A stretch of 58,057 nucleotides of DNA, taken from Burkholderiales bacterium (GTDB lineage: Bacteria > Pseudomonadota > Gammaproteobacteria > Burkholderiales > SG8-39). Below, one piece after another: positions 37,447-46,896 of this stretch; within the stretch, counting starts at the first letter, position 1, and every line of letters starts with the position of its first letter. The DNA is taken from contig JACZJT010000047.1 in the NCBI GenBank assembly GCA_014860445.1, forward strand, positions 1 to 58,057. The letters are read 5' to 3'. A program made the translations under genes and the position numbers. The notes beneath the pieces were generated by a model, which was not told where the DNA came from, made no database searches, and saw only the letters and a list, made by a program, of their open reading frames with translations.

Positions 37447-37536
37447 TTATGTGCGCGCGGGGCGCAGCAGCAGGCCGACCAGCAACAGCAGGCTGCTAAG
37501 TAAAGCGGCGATCAGGACTGTGGTATTGAACACCAT
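37447..37536 (-). CDS. leuL: Putative leucine leader peptide (attenuation control of leuA)
   Basis: A 29-codon ORF, MVFNTTVLIAALLSS then four Leu, Val-Gly, three Leu, RPART. Ten of 29 codons are Leu, three Val and one Ile, in runs of four and three. The rare codons TTA and CTT are adjacent (codons 12-13), unusual in this GC-rich DNA. It sits 97 bases before leuA, followed by hairpins with T-runs. A TTGCCT-17-TATATT promoter ends six bases before the ATG and no ribosome site is seen, so translation would be leaderless, as reported for trpL of Sinorhizobium. Alternative: a small hydrophobic membrane protein. The symbol is assigned by analogy. Confidence 0.6.
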   Translation of the reverse strand: MVFNTTVLIAALLSSLLLLVGLLLRPART

Positions 37537-37542
37537 GGTCGC

Positions 37543-37571
37543 AATATATCGGCTTTCCTGAATTTAGGCAA
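37543..37571 (-). promoter_or_regulatory. Promoter for leuL-leuA
   Basis: Minus-strand TTGCCT (37566-37571, over the end of pssA) and TATATT (37543-37548), spacer 17. The predicted start falls on or next to the A of the leader ATG at 37536. Confidence 0.6.
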
Positions 37572-38322
37572 CTGACCGCTTTTTGCGCCAATTCCATGCC
37601 CACATGGCGTATCCCGACAGGGAATATGCGACGAACAGCAGGAAGAGCACCGTCGGCGGATGGGTGGAAATGAGGATCATCGCGAGCGCTACCAGCAAAA
37701 TCGCCCAAAACGGCACGGCGCGGCGGAAGTTGATGTCCTTGAAACTGTAAAACGGAACGTTGCTCACCATGGTCAATCCGGCGAACAAAGTGATGATGCA
37801 GGAAAGCCAGCGCATCGTGCTCACCGCGTCGATATGGAAATCGTCCACCACCCAGATGAAGCCGGCCACCAACGCGGCAGCCGCAGGACTCGGCAAACCC
37901 TGGAAATAGCGCTTGTCCACCACTTCGATATTGGTATTGAAGCGCGCAAGCCGCAGCGCCGCACCTGCACAGTAGACAAACGCGGCGATCCAGCCGATGC
38001 GGCCCATGCTTTTGAGCGCCCATTCGTACATCACCAGCGCCGGCGCCGCGCCGAAGGACACCATGTCCGAGAGGCTGTCGTACTCGGCGCCGAACTCGCT
38101 CTGCGTATGGGTCAGCCGGGCGACCCGCCCGTCAAGGCCGTCCAACACCATGGCGATGAATATCGCCACCGCCGCCTGTTCGAAGCGCGCATTCATCGCC
38201 TGCACGATAGCGTAGAACCCCGCGAACAGGGCCGCGGTGGTAAACAGATTGGGTAATAGGTAGATGCCGCGGCGGCGTATCTCCGCATTGATCAGCGGCT
38301 TTCTCCGTTTGTAGACAGGCAT
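37564..38322 (-). CDS. pssA: CDP-diacylglycerol-serine O-phosphatidyltransferase
   Basis: A 252-residue membrane enzyme that makes phosphatidylserine from CDP-diacylglycerol and serine. The CDP-alcohol phosphotransferase signature is complete: DGLDGRVARLTHTQSEFGAEYDSLSD (D-x2-DG-x2-AR-x8-G-x3-D-x3-D). About six to eight hydrophobic segments follow MPVYKRRKPLINAEIRRRGIYLLPNLFT. It starts nine bases after psd, whose enzyme uses its product. It belongs to the PssA type II membrane family rather than the E. coli peripheral type. Confidence 0.95.
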   Translation of the reverse strand: MPVYKRRKPLINAEIRRRGIYLLPNLFTTAALFAGFYAIVQAMNARFEQAAVAIFIAMVLDGLDGRVARLTHTQSEFGAEYDSLSDMVSFGAAPALVMYEWALKSMGRIGWIAAFVYCAGAALRLARFNTNIEVVDKRYFQGLPSPAAAALVAGFIWVVDDFHIDAVSTMRWLSCIITLFAGLTMVSNVPFYSFKDINFRRAVPFWAILLVALAMILISTHPPTVLFLLFVAYSLSGYAMWAWNWRKKRSVA

Positions 38323-38330
38323 CGCGTCAG

Positions 38331-38969
38331 CTATTCCAGACTTGCCAAAACCGAACTGGAAGCATACACCTTGTCGCCCAGTGCCGCCTTGACGCGCGCA
38401 TTGGGTGGAAGGTACAAATCAACGCGCGAACCAAAGCGAATGAAGCCATAACGCTGCCCGCGCTCGAGCTTGTCCCCCGCCTTGACGTAGCACAGAATGC
38501 GCCGCGCGATCAGTCCCGCTACCTGCACACACACGACATCGCCGCCCGCCTCCGCGCGTATCCACAGCGCATTGCGTTCGTTCTCGGTCGATGCCTTGTC
38601 CAGCGCGGCGTTGACGAAGCTTCCGGCCTTGTACCAAATCTGCGTCACTTCGCCGTCTACCGGCGCGCGGTTGGAGTGAACGTTGAACACGTTCATGAAC
38701 ACGCTCACCTTGATGGTGTCCCGGTTCAGATAGGGGTCATGCGCCTTCTCCACCGCGACGATACGGCCATCCGCCGGTGATACCACGGTTTTTGCGTCTC
38801 CGGGCACGTCCCGGCCCGGGTCGCGGAAAAACTGCAGCACGAACACGGCGACGACCCAGAACGGGATCGACCATACGATGTCATACCAGGACACCAGCGC
38901 CGCGGCCGCGACGGCAAGCGCCAGGAACGGCCAACCCTCGCGGGCGATGAGCGGATGAGGATAATTCAT
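38331..38969 (-). CDS. psd: Phosphatidylserine decarboxylase proenzyme (short, PSD-A type)
   Basis: A 212-residue proenzyme that converts phosphatidylserine to phosphatidylethanolamine. Two membrane segments lie at the N-terminus (about 13-28 and 33-48). Self-cleavage is expected at Gly180-Ser181 in [11 protein letters not shown], which turns the Ser into the pyruvoyl group. [10 protein letters not shown] and [13 protein letters not shown] are family motifs. The short form with a GS rather than LGST site is usual in betaproteobacteria. It is paired with pssA; the gap to ilvC upstream is 79 bases. Confidence 0.95.
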   Translation of the reverse strand: MNYPHPLIAREGWPFLALAVAAAALVSWYDIVWSIPFWVVAVFVLQFFRDPGRDVPGDAKTVVSPADGRIVAVEKAHDPYLNRDTIKVSVFMNVFNVHSNRAPVDGEVTQIWYKAGSFVNAALDKASTENERNALWIRAEAGGDVVCVQVAGLIARRILCYVKAGDKLERGQRYGFIRFGSRVDLYLPPNARVKAALGDKVYASSSVLASLE

Positions 38970-39048
38970 CTAAGGCTGCAAATGAGAGGGGTAGTGGTCA
39001 GGGGGATAAATGATGATGCCCTCCCCCTTCCCTAGGCCCTGCGCGCAC

Positions 39049-40074
<1,026 letters not shown>

Positions 40075-40162
40075 TCAGATTGCGAGACAGAAAAACGGGC
40101 TCTGGAGGCTGGTTGCAAAACTACCCGACCAGCCCCGGACTCCCGCCCCCTGCCTCTATTTA

Positions 40163-40654
40163 TCAAATCCTAAGAACCCGCTGACCGCGGGATATGCCGC
40201 AGGCGCCGGTTCGCGCCGTTTCGAGAATGACGCTGCTGCCCAGCGCCTCGATGAATGAATCCAGCTTCTGTCCGGTACCGGTAAGCTCGATTGTGTACGT
40301 GTCCTCGGAGACGTCGACAATGCGCCCGCGGAAAATATCGGACATGCGCTTCATGTCGTCGCGATCCTTCGCATTGGCGCGAACCTTGATCAGCATCAGT
40401 TCGCGCTCGATGTGCGGAGCCTCGAAAAGGTCCACCACCTTGACGACTTCGACCAGCTTGTTCAACTGCTTGGTGATCTGCTCGATCACGTCGCTTGAGC
40501 CCGATGTGACGATGGTCATGCGCGACAGCGACGGGTCCTCGGTCGGAGCGACCGTAAGCGATTCGATATTGTAGGCGCGGGCGGAAAACAGTCCGGAAAC
40601 ACGCGACAGCGCGCCGGCTTCGTTCTCAAGAAGAATGGAAATGATGTGTCGCAT
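40163..40654 (-). CDS. ilvH: Acetolactate synthase small (regulatory) subunit
   Basis: A 163-residue subunit. The N-terminal ACT domain (MRHIISILLENEAGALSRVSGLFSARAYNIESLTV) binds valine for feedback inhibition, and the C-terminal ACT-like domain follows. It activates the large subunit encoded directly upstream (34-base gap). Length equals that of E. coli IlvH. The 97-bp space to ilvC shows no terminator. Confidence 0.97.
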   Translation of the reverse strand: MRHIISILLENEAGALSRVSGLFSARAYNIESLTVAPTEDPSLSRMTIVTSGSSDVIEQITKQLNKLVEVVKVVDLFEAPHIERELMLIKVRANAKDRDDMKRMSDIFRGRIVDVSEDTYTIELTGTGQKLDSFIEALGSSVILETARTGACGISRGQRVLRI

Positions 40655-40688
40655 AGGTTTTTTATGTCGGAGTCAGGTTGCGCGATAC

Positions 40689-42395
40689 TTACAATTCTTC
40701 GGCCAGGATCATCTCGGTGAGCCCCTTGCCGCCGCCGACCATGGGATAGACGTTTTCCTTCTGGTCGGTGATGAAATCCATAAATACGAGTTCGTCCTTG
40801 CGCTTGAACGCTTCCTTAAGCGCCGGTTCGACGTCGGCGGGCTTGTCGATGCTGATGCCGATGTGGCCGTAACTCTCCGCCAGCTTGACGAAATCCGGCA
40901 GCGCATCCATGTACGATTCGGAATAGCGGTTGCCATGGAAAAACTGCTGCCACTGCCGGACCATGCCCATGTAGCGGTTGTTCAGATTGACGATCTTGAT
41001 CGGCAAGCGGTACTGCTTGCAGGTGGAGAGTTCCTGGATGCACATCTGGAAGCTCGCCTCCCCTGTAACGCACACGACCGAGGCGTCCGGATTGGCCATC
41101 TGCGCGCCCATTGCGGCCGGCAGTCCGAAGCCCATGGTGCCCAAGCCGCCCGAATTGATCCAGCGTCGCGGCTTGTCGAACTTGTAGAACTGCGCCGCCC
41201 ACATCTGGTGCTGCCCCACATCGGACGTGATGATGGCGTCGCCCTTGGTGATTTCGTACAGCTTTTCCAGAACGAATTGCGGCTTGATGATTTTGCTCTT
41301 GCGGTCGTAACGCAGGCAGTCCTTCGTCTTCCACAACTTGATTTGTTCCCACCAGGCGGCTAGCGCCTTCGCCTCGGGGCGCTGTTTGCTCGCATCGATC
41401 AGCTTGATCAGGTCGTCGAGAACATCCGGCACATGGCCGACGATGGGCACATCCACCTTAACCCGTTTCGAAATCGACGAAGGGTCGATGTCGATGTGAA
41501 TGATCTTGCGCGGTACCTGGCCGAAATGCGCCGGGTCCCCGATGACACGGTCGTCGAAGCGCGCGCCTATGGCGACCAGTACGTCGCAGTTTTGCATCGC
41601 CATATTGGCTTCGTAGGTACCGTGCATGCCGAGCATGCCGACGAAGTGTTTGTCCGTTGCCGGAAAACCGCCCAATCCCATGAGTGTGTTGGTGCATGGG
41701 AAACCCAGCATCCTGACCAATTTGGTGAGCTGCGGCGCAGCGTCAGAAAGGATGACGCCGCCGCCGGCATAGATCATCGGCCGTTTGGCCTCGAGCAGCA
41801 ATTGCACGGCCTTCTTGATCTGTCCTGTATGCCCCTTCACCACCGGATTGTAGGACCGCATGGTGATCGTTTCGGGATACTCGAATTTGCACTTGTCGGT
41901 GGTCACATCCTTGGGGATATCGACCAGCACCGGTCCCGGCCTGCCGGTTGCCGCGAGGTAGAAGGCCTTCTTGATCGTCAGCGCAAGATCCTTGACGTCT
42001 TTCACCAAAAAATTGTGCTTTACGCAGGGTCGGGTGATGCCCACCGCGTCGCACTCCTGGAACGCATCCAAGCCGATCGCGTGGGTGGGCACTTGACCGG
42101 AAATGATCACCATGGGAATCGAATCCATGTAGGCGGTGGCAATGCCGGTCACGGCATTCGTGACCCCCGGGCCCGAAGTGACCAGCGCGACGCCAACTTT
42201 CCTGCTCGAGCGCGAATAGCCGTCGGCGGCGTGCGTAGCGCCTTGTTCGTGCCGCACCAGTACATGCTTGACCTTGTTCTGCTTGAACAACTCGTCGTAA
42301 ATGTACAAGACCGCGCCACCGGGGTAGCCGAAAACATATTCGACTTTTTCCGCCTGAAGACACTTGATGAGGATTTCTGCGCCCGTTAATTCCAT
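40689..42395 (-). CDS. ilvB: Acetolactate synthase large (catalytic) subunit
   Basis: A 568-residue thiamine-diphosphate enzyme joining two pyruvates, or pyruvate and 2-oxobutyrate. Visible are VFGYPGGAVLYIYDEL, RHEQGATHAADGYSR (catalytic Glu), the FAD-type middle domain, and GEASFQMCIQELSTCKQYRLPIKIVNLNNRYMGMVRQWQ in the cofactor domain. The start MELTGAEILIKCLQ at 42395 matches the family; the frame extends upstream. Closest in style to IlvI/IlvB of betaproteobacteria. First gene of ilvB-ilvH-ilvC. Confidence 0.97.
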   Translation of the reverse strand: MELTGAEILIKCLQAEKVEYVFGYPGGAVLYIYDELFKQNKVKHVLVRHEQGATHAADGYSRSSRKVGVALVTSGPGVTNAVTGIATAYMDSIPMVIISGQVPTHAIGLDAFQECDAVGITRPCVKHNFLVKDVKDLALTIKKAFYLAATGRPGPVLVDIPKDVTTDKCKFEYPETITMRSYNPVVKGHTGQIKKAVQLLLEAKRPMIYAGGGVILSDAAPQLTKLVRMLGFPCTNTLMGLGGFPATDKHFVGMLGMHGTYEANMAMQNCDVLVAIGARFDDRVIGDPAHFGQVPRKIIHIDIDPSSISKRVKVDVPIVGHVPDVLDDLIKLIDASKQRPEAKALAAWWEQIKLWKTKDCLRYDRKSKIIKPQFVLEKLYEITKGDAIITSDVGQHQMWAAQFYKFDKPRRWINSGGLGTMGFGLPAAMGAQMANPDASVVCVTGEASFQMCIQELSTCKQYRLPIKIVNLNNRYMGMVRQWQQFFHGNRYSESYMDALPDFVKLAESYGHIGISIDKPADVEPALKEAFKRKDELVFMDFITDQKENVYPMVGGGKGLTEMILAEEL

Positions 42396-42426
42396 GATTC
42401 TCGCTGGGTTTTTCCCAAAGCCTTGA

Positions 42427-42455
42427 ACACTAATGCCTGCCCCCCATTTGGTCAA
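42427..42455 (-). promoter_or_regulatory. ilvB operon promoter
   Basis: Minus-strand TTGACC (42450-42455) and TAGTGT (42427-42432), spacer 17. A run of A residues lies just upstream of the -35 on the same strand, like an UP element. The leader before ilvB would be about 25 bases, too short for an attenuator. Confidence 0.5.
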
Positions 42456-42607
42456 GATTTTTTTGTTGCGGCGCAACTTATGGCTACGGAAATTGCACAG
42501 CGCCGCGCAGGATTAAGCACTAGAATCCGGAGCAAACCAAGACAGGGGCGGGGCCGGTTTTCCTGTACCCCTGGCGTGTAGGGCCGTTTCGAGACACAGA
42601 AACGACC

Positions 42608-43204
42608 ATGGGAGAAATTTCCGAGGATATCGACCTGGCATCGCGTAGCGAACTTGACGAATTTCTGGCCTCGGTCGAACGGCGCGCCTACAAGCAGGCG
42701 AGATTTGCCGTGCGCGACGAGCAGGCGGCGTTGGACGTCGTGCAGGATTCGATGTTAAAGTTGGCGGAAAAGTATGGTGCAAAACCACCGGCAGAATTAC
42801 CGATGTTGTTCCAGCGCATCCTGCAGAACACCATCCGCGACTATTACCGTCGCTACAAGGTAAGAGCGACCTGGGTCACGCAGTTGTCGTCTATCCTTCC
42901 GGGGAGGGCCGGAGAGGAAGAGACGGACCCGCTGGAGACGATGGCGCCTGCGGACGGCTCGCAACAGGCGCTTGGACCCTCGGATCACGTTCAAAATTCG
43001 CAACTTATTGTTTTGATTGAAGAGGAACTGAAGACACTACCCCCACGTCAACGCGAGGCCTTCTTGCTGCGTTACTGGGAAGAATTGGACGTTGCCGAAA
43101 CCGCGCACGCGATGGGGTGTTCGGAGGGCAGCGTCAAGACCCATTGCTCGCGCGCGACACATACTCTGGCCACCGCGCTCAAGCGCAAGGGGATTACATT
43201 ATGA
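42608..43204 (+). CDS. Sigma-70 family (ECF-like) RNA polymerase sigma factor
   Basis: A 198-residue sigma factor with region 2 (about 20-90: RRAYKQARFAVRDEQAALDVVQDSMLKLAEKYG...FQRILQNTIRDYYRR) and region 4 (about 135-190: EEELKTLPPRQREAFLLRYWEELDVAETAHAMGCSEGSVKTHCSRATHTLA). Regions 1 and 3 are absent. An acidic linker (EEETDPLETMAPAD) joins them. It overlaps the DUF3619 gene by four bases, and that product resembles an anti-sigma factor. The regulon is unknown and no autoregulatory promoter was recognised. Divergent from ilvB. Confidence 0.93.
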   Translation: MGEISEDIDLASRSELDEFLASVERRAYKQARFAVRDEQAALDVVQDSMLKLAEKYGAKPPAELPMLFQRILQNTIRDYYRRYKVRATWVTQLSSILPGRAGEEETDPLETMAPADGSQQALGPSDHVQNSQLIVLIEEELKTLPPRQREAFLLRYWEELDVAETAHAMGCSEGSVKTHCSRATHTLATALKRKGITL

Positions 43205-43575
43205 ACGAACGCGAATTCGGTTTAAAAATCAAGCAGCAACTCGACCGGTCCCTGAATCTCGAGCCGGGCACGCTAGCCCAGTTGAAGCGAGCGCGCGAAC
43301 AGGCCCTGACGCGTCAGCGCGTTACCGAACCCGCATTTGCACTGGCCTGGGCGGACGCCATTGTCGGCCGCCTGTGGGGAAACCCGGCGTCGGCCGGTAT
43401 TGCCTTGGGCGGAACCGCGCTGATATTGGCGCTGGCCGGGGTCAATTATTGGCAGCACACCCCGTCGGTCGAGGAAATCGCGGATATTGACGCCGCCCTG
43501 CTTTCCAGCGACCTGCCGATCAACGCGTACCTGGATAAGAGCTTCGACACATGGCTAAAGCGCTCGCAGCCCTGA
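43201..43575 (+). CDS. DUF3619 family single-pass membrane protein, possible anti-sigma factor
   Basis: A 124-residue protein: about 60 cytoplasmic residues (MNEREFGLKIKQQLDRSLNLEPGTLAQLKRAREQAL), one membrane segment (about 64-83, SAGIALGGTALILALAGVNY) and a short acidic C-terminal part (EEIADIDAALLSSDLPINAYLDKSFDTWLK). The ATG overlaps the sigma-factor stop (ATGA). The layout resembles one-pass anti-sigma factors, but no zinc-binding ZAS motif is present. That role is inference; the family is uncharacterised. Confidence 0.85.
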   Translation: MNEREFGLKIKQQLDRSLNLEPGTLAQLKRAREQALTRQRVTEPAFALAWADAIVGRLWGNPASAGIALGGTALILALAGVNYWQHTPSVEEIADIDAALLSSDLPINAYLDKSFDTWLKRSQP

Positions 43576-44015
43576 TGCTCGGGCTGTGCATCGCCCTATC
43601 CAATTTCGCGGTAGCAGCAGAGAAGAAGCAGCCGGATTGGGCACAGCTCACGCCCGAGCAGCAGCAAATATTGGCTCCCCTGGCCAGCGATTGGAACAAT
43701 TTCGACAACAAACGGCGCAAGAAATGGCTGCTGACGGCCAAACGCTATCCCAAGCTGAAACCGGAACAGCAACAGCGCTTACAGAAGCAAATGCATGTCT
43801 GGGCCAAGCTCACCCCGGAACAGCGCCGCATAGCGCGTGAAAACTACAAGAAACTGACGAAACAGCCCCCGGAAAAACGAGAAGTCGTCAAGCGCAAGTG
43901 GCGGGAACGCGAAACGGCCAAGCAGCCCGCGGGGATAGGCGGTCCGGCTGCACCGGCCAAGCCGAATAGCGATAAACCAACAACGCCGACGGCGCCTTCC
44001 GGCCCGCCTCGCTGA
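43551..44015 (+). CDS. DUF3106 family exported protein
   Basis: A 154-residue protein with a signal peptide (MAKALAALMLGLCIALSNFAVAA, cleavage near 22). Repeated segments LTPEQQQILAPLASDWNNF, LKPEQQQRLQKQMHVWAKL and LTPEQRRIARENYKKL form a helical, Trp- and Gln-rich periplasmic domain. The tail is Pro/Ala-rich. Overlaps the DUF3619 gene by 25 bases, so it is surely cotranscribed. It somewhat recalls the LTPEQR helices of CpxP/Spy-like periplasmic proteins, so a stress-sensing role upstream of the sigma factor is conceivable but unproven. Confidence 0.85.
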   Translation: MAKALAALMLGLCIALSNFAVAAEKKQPDWAQLTPEQQQILAPLASDWNNFDNKRRKKWLLTAKRYPKLKPEQQQRLQKQMHVWAKLTPEQRRIARENYKKLTKQPPEKREVVKRKWRERETAKQPAGIGGPAAPAKPNSDKPTTPTAPSGPPR

Positions 44016-44016
44016 C

Positions 44017-44457
44017 ATGCCGGCACGCGCCGGCCCCGACCTGCAAACCAAATTCGCTTATCCCGGCATCGCGCGGCGGCTCATCTGCATGGTGTATGAA
44101 TTCGTACTCCTCGCCGGCGTCGCATTCGCAGCCGGCCTCCTGTTTCTTGTCATAACAGGCAGCATAACGAGTACTTGGCTGCGGCATGCATTTCAAGCCT
44201 ATATCTTTCTGGCGATCGGCCTCTACTTCGCGAGTTCCTGGCACCGTCGCGGGCAAACCCTGCCGATGAAAACCTGGAAACTGCGCCTGATCGCCGCAAA
44301 CGGCGGACGGATCACCGTGCCACAGGCCATCCTGCGGTATGTCTGCGCCTGGCCCAGCCTCGCTCTGGGCGGAGCGGGCATTTTTTACGCCCTTTTCGAT
44401 CGCGACCGACAGTTCCTGCATGACCGGCTCGCGGGCACCAGAATCGTAAGCGACTGA
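44017..44457 (+). CDS. RDD family membrane protein
   Basis: A 146-residue membrane protein with the RDD domain: the N-terminal RR near YPGIARRLICMVYEFVLLAG, and the closing aspartate-containing FDRDRQFLHDRLAGTRIV. Three hydrophobic segments are visible (about 24-45, 60-75, 110-125). Function unknown; some RDD proteins affect ion exchange. It starts one base after the DUF3106 gene and ends the operon. A weak hairpin (CCGCG-TCTA-CGCGG, 44495-44508, then TTGTT) may terminate it. Confidence 0.87.
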   Translation: MPARAGPDLQTKFAYPGIARRLICMVYEFVLLAGVAFAAGLLFLVITGSITSTWLRHAFQAYIFLAIGLYFASSWHRRGQTLPMKTWKLRLIAANGGRITVPQAILRYVCAWPSLALGGAGIFYALFDRDRQFLHDRLAGTRIVSD

Positions 44458-44529
44458 ATAGCACGGCACGACGTAAGCGTCGGTGGTCACGATGCCGCGT
44501 CTACGCGGTTGTTACCGTCGCCGGCCGAC

Positions 44530-45603
44530 TCAGCGTCGTTCCACCCACCACATCATCGCCATCGCTGCGAACAGGAACAGCACGCTCGGCAGCACCGCGG
44601 AGTAGAACGGCGCCCAGTTCTGGAGAATGCCTACGGACGAGGAAAGCCCGTTCAACAGATGGAACAGCACCCCGAGCATGATGCCGGAAAATATTTTCAC
44701 GCCCACACCGCCGACGCGCACATGCACATAGGCGAACGGCAGCGCCAGCGCCATCATCACCAATGAGGCGAAGGGATACAGCAGCTTCTTCCACATCGCG
44801 ATCTCGTAACGCTCGGTCTGCTGCCGGTTCTCGGAAAGATGCCGGGTGAACTGGTACAGGTTGATTGCCGACATTTTTTCGGGTTGCACCAGCAGCACGG
44901 ACAGAAGATCGGGCGTCAACACCGAGTGCCAATCGGTCTGGGCAAACTTGGACACGCTGGTGCCGCCGCTGTCAAAATTCGTGCGCAAAACCCCGCTCAA
45001 ACTCCATGTATTGCCTTGCTTGAACTCGCCGCGCTCGGCGAAGCTGATGGAACGCAGGCGGTATTCGCTGTCGAATTCGTAGATCTTGACGCCATTCAGC
45101 GAACTGTCCGGCCTGACCTCGCGCACGTTGATGAAACGAAAATCGTCCTTGACCCACAATCCGGAGCGGAATTCCTGCGCCACCACTGCGCTCATGGCGG
45201 CGAGGCGCAGCTGCTGCGCGGCGCGCTCGGCGAAAGGCGTGACCAGTTCGCCGAAAGCGAAGGTAAGCACGACGAATATTGCGCCGATGCGCACCAGCGC
45301 GTTTCCCGCTGCATACGGCGACAGGCCCGATATGCGCATCACCGTGTATTCGGAATTGGCTGCAAGCTGCGACAATGCATAGAGGGTGCCGATCAGCACC
45401 GCGATCGGCGCAAGCTCATATACGTGACCCGGCAAAGACAGCATCACGAACAGCAGTACGTGCTGCAACTGGTAATTGCCCTTGCCCAGATAGTTGAGCT
45501 CGTTGATCAGGTCGAAAAAAGCGAACAGCATCAGAAAAGCGACCAGAACCAGCAGCGTCGCCGCATAGATCTCGCGCGCCAGATACTTTCGCAGAATGAT
45601 CAA
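44530..45603 (-). CDS. lptG: LPS export ABC transporter permease LptG
   Basis: A 357-residue inner-membrane permease of the LptB2FG complex, which extracts lipopolysaccharide and passes it to LptC. It has three N-terminal membrane helices (YLAREIYAATLLVLVAFLMLFAFFDLINEL...), a periplasmic beta-jellyroll (about 140-265) and three C-terminal helices (KKLLYPFASLVMMALALPFAY, FSGIMLGVLFHLLNGL). The start is TTG at 45603, inside TTGA with the lptF stop; AGGAGAGGG precedes it. A longer upstream extension of the frame is spurious, as it lies inside lptF. Confidence 0.95.
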   Translation of the reverse strand: MIILRKYLAREIYAATLLVLVAFLMLFAFFDLINELNYLGKGNYQLQHVLLFVMLSLPGHVYELAPIAVLIGTLYALSQLAANSEYTVMRISGLSPYAAGNALVRIGAIFVVLTFAFGELVTPFAERAAQQLRLAAMSAVVAQEFRSGLWVKDDFRFINVREVRPDSSLNGVKIYEFDSEYRLRSISFAERGEFKQGNTWSLSGVLRTNFDSGGTSVSKFAQTDWHSVLTPDLLSVLLVQPEKMSAINLYQFTRHLSENRQQTERYEIAMWKKLLYPFASLVMMALALPFAYVHVRVGGVGVKIFSGIMLGVLFHLLNGLSSSVGILQNWAPFYSAVLPSVLFLFAAMAMMWWVERR

Positions 45604-46679
45604 CGCCCTCTCCTGAAGGCCGAGTTGACGCTCATGCGACGATAGAACAGCAGCAGCAGCAAAAACAGCATTGCGACATGCACGACCCACCAGCCGATCT
45701 GGAACGACAGTCTCCCCTGCGACACCCAGGCCTGGCTTACGCTGATCAGATTGCTGTAGACCATGTAGGTAAGCAGGGCGAACACCAGATTGGTCGACCG
45801 GCTGGCACGCGGATTGACGAAAGCGAGCGGAATCGCAAGCAGCGTCAGATTCAGGGCCGCAAGGGGCAGCCCGACGCGCCACAACAATTCCGCCAGATTG
45901 CCCTGATTGGGATAGTCCAGAAGCGTTTTCGTGGAAAGGGCACGTGCAGGAATCTGCCCCACCTTGGCTTCGCGCGTCTCGATGCGCGCCGCATAGCGCT
46001 TGAATTCCATCACGCGATACTCTGCATCTCCCGGATTTCCCTCGTAGCGTCGGCCGTCCGCAAGTACGATGAAACGATCGCCATTGGCGGCCGTTTCAAC
46101 GAATCCGTGGCGGCTCACCATCACCCCCAGCCTGCCGTGCTGCATGGAAGTGACGAATACATTCTGCACTTTGCCCGAGTCGCCGGCGACGCCTTCGACG
46201 AAGAACACGCGTTCGGCGTTGGCCGATTCCCGAAACACGCCAGGCGCAATCCGCGACAATTCGTCGCGGCTGTCGAGTTGGCGCCTGTATTCCTCGCTCC
46301 GGCTGTTGGCCCAGGGGGCAAGAAACAGGGAAAGCAGCGCAATTACCAGCACCAGCGGCAGAGCGAACGTCAACACCGGCCGCACCCAGGCGGTAAGCGG
46401 AAGCCCCGAACTGAACCAGATCACCATCTCCGAATCACGGTAGCTGCGGCTGATGGTCAGCAGCACGGAAATGAACAGGGTCAGGGACAGCAGTACCGGA
46501 AGATAGTTGAGCGAGGAAAACCCGAGCAGCGCGAGCACCGCCTCCGACAGCAACTTGCCGCTCGCGGCCTGTCCCAGAAAGCGTATCAGCTGCGTGGTAA
46601 GCGTGATCGCGAACAAAGTGGCAAAAACAGCGACCGCGAGATTGCCGAATTCGCGCAGCAGGGAACGTTGGAATATCAC
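45600..46679 (-). CDS. lptF: LPS export ABC transporter permease LptF
   Basis: A 359-residue partner permease of LptG with the same plan: N-terminal helices (MIFQRSLLREFGNLAVAVFATLFAITLTTQLIRFLGQAASG), a periplasmic domain (about 130-260, SRHGFVETAANGDRFIVLADGRRYEGNPGDAEY) and C-terminal helices. The start is taken as GTG at 46679, giving MIFQRSL, which fits the family; a TTG three codons earlier is also possible. Overlaps lptG by four bases and is divergent from pepA, the usual proteobacterial order. Confidence 0.95.
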   Translation of the reverse strand: MIFQRSLLREFGNLAVAVFATLFAITLTTQLIRFLGQAASGKLLSEAVLALLGFSSLNYLPVLLSLTLFISVLLTISRSYRDSEMVIWFSSGLPLTAWVRPVLTFALPLVLVIALLSLFLAPWANSRSEEYRRQLDSRDELSRIAPGVFRESANAERVFFVEGVAGDSGKVQNVFVTSMQHGRLGVMVSRHGFVETAANGDRFIVLADGRRYEGNPGDAEYRVMEFKRYAARIETREAKVGQIPARALSTKTLLDYPNQGNLAELLWRVGLPLAALNLTLLAIPLAFVNPRASRSTNLVFALLTYMVYSNLISVSQAWVSQGRLSFQIGWWVVHVAMLFLLLLLFYRRMSVNSAFRRGR

Positions 46680-46824
46680 CGCTGGCAACCTACCGCGGCC
46701 GACGGGGATCTATCCCCTCGCGCCCAGCCGGACCCCGCAGTCGCAAACCCATGCTTGCGCCGGACTCCAATGCAGCCGCTTGCGCTCCGGCTTTGCGTCG
46801 ACGCCGCGCCTGGACGCAACGGCT

Positions 46825-46854
46825 TTGACTTGACTGGAACAAAGCAGGGATAAT
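46825..46854 (+). promoter_or_regulatory. pepA promoter
   Basis: TTGACT (46825-46830) and GATAAT (46849-46854), spacer 18. Predicted start near 46861, giving a leader of about 36 bases. It lies in the 217-bp gap divergent from lptF. Confidence 0.6.
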
Positions 46855-46896
46855 CGGGAGTAGTCGTTCAATTGAAAAATAGGGAAGGAGCAGCCA

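Noticed and set aside
45678-46853. 391-codon open frame antisense to lptF
   Set aside because: Gln/Arg/His-rich translation typical of antisense frames in GC-rich DNA.
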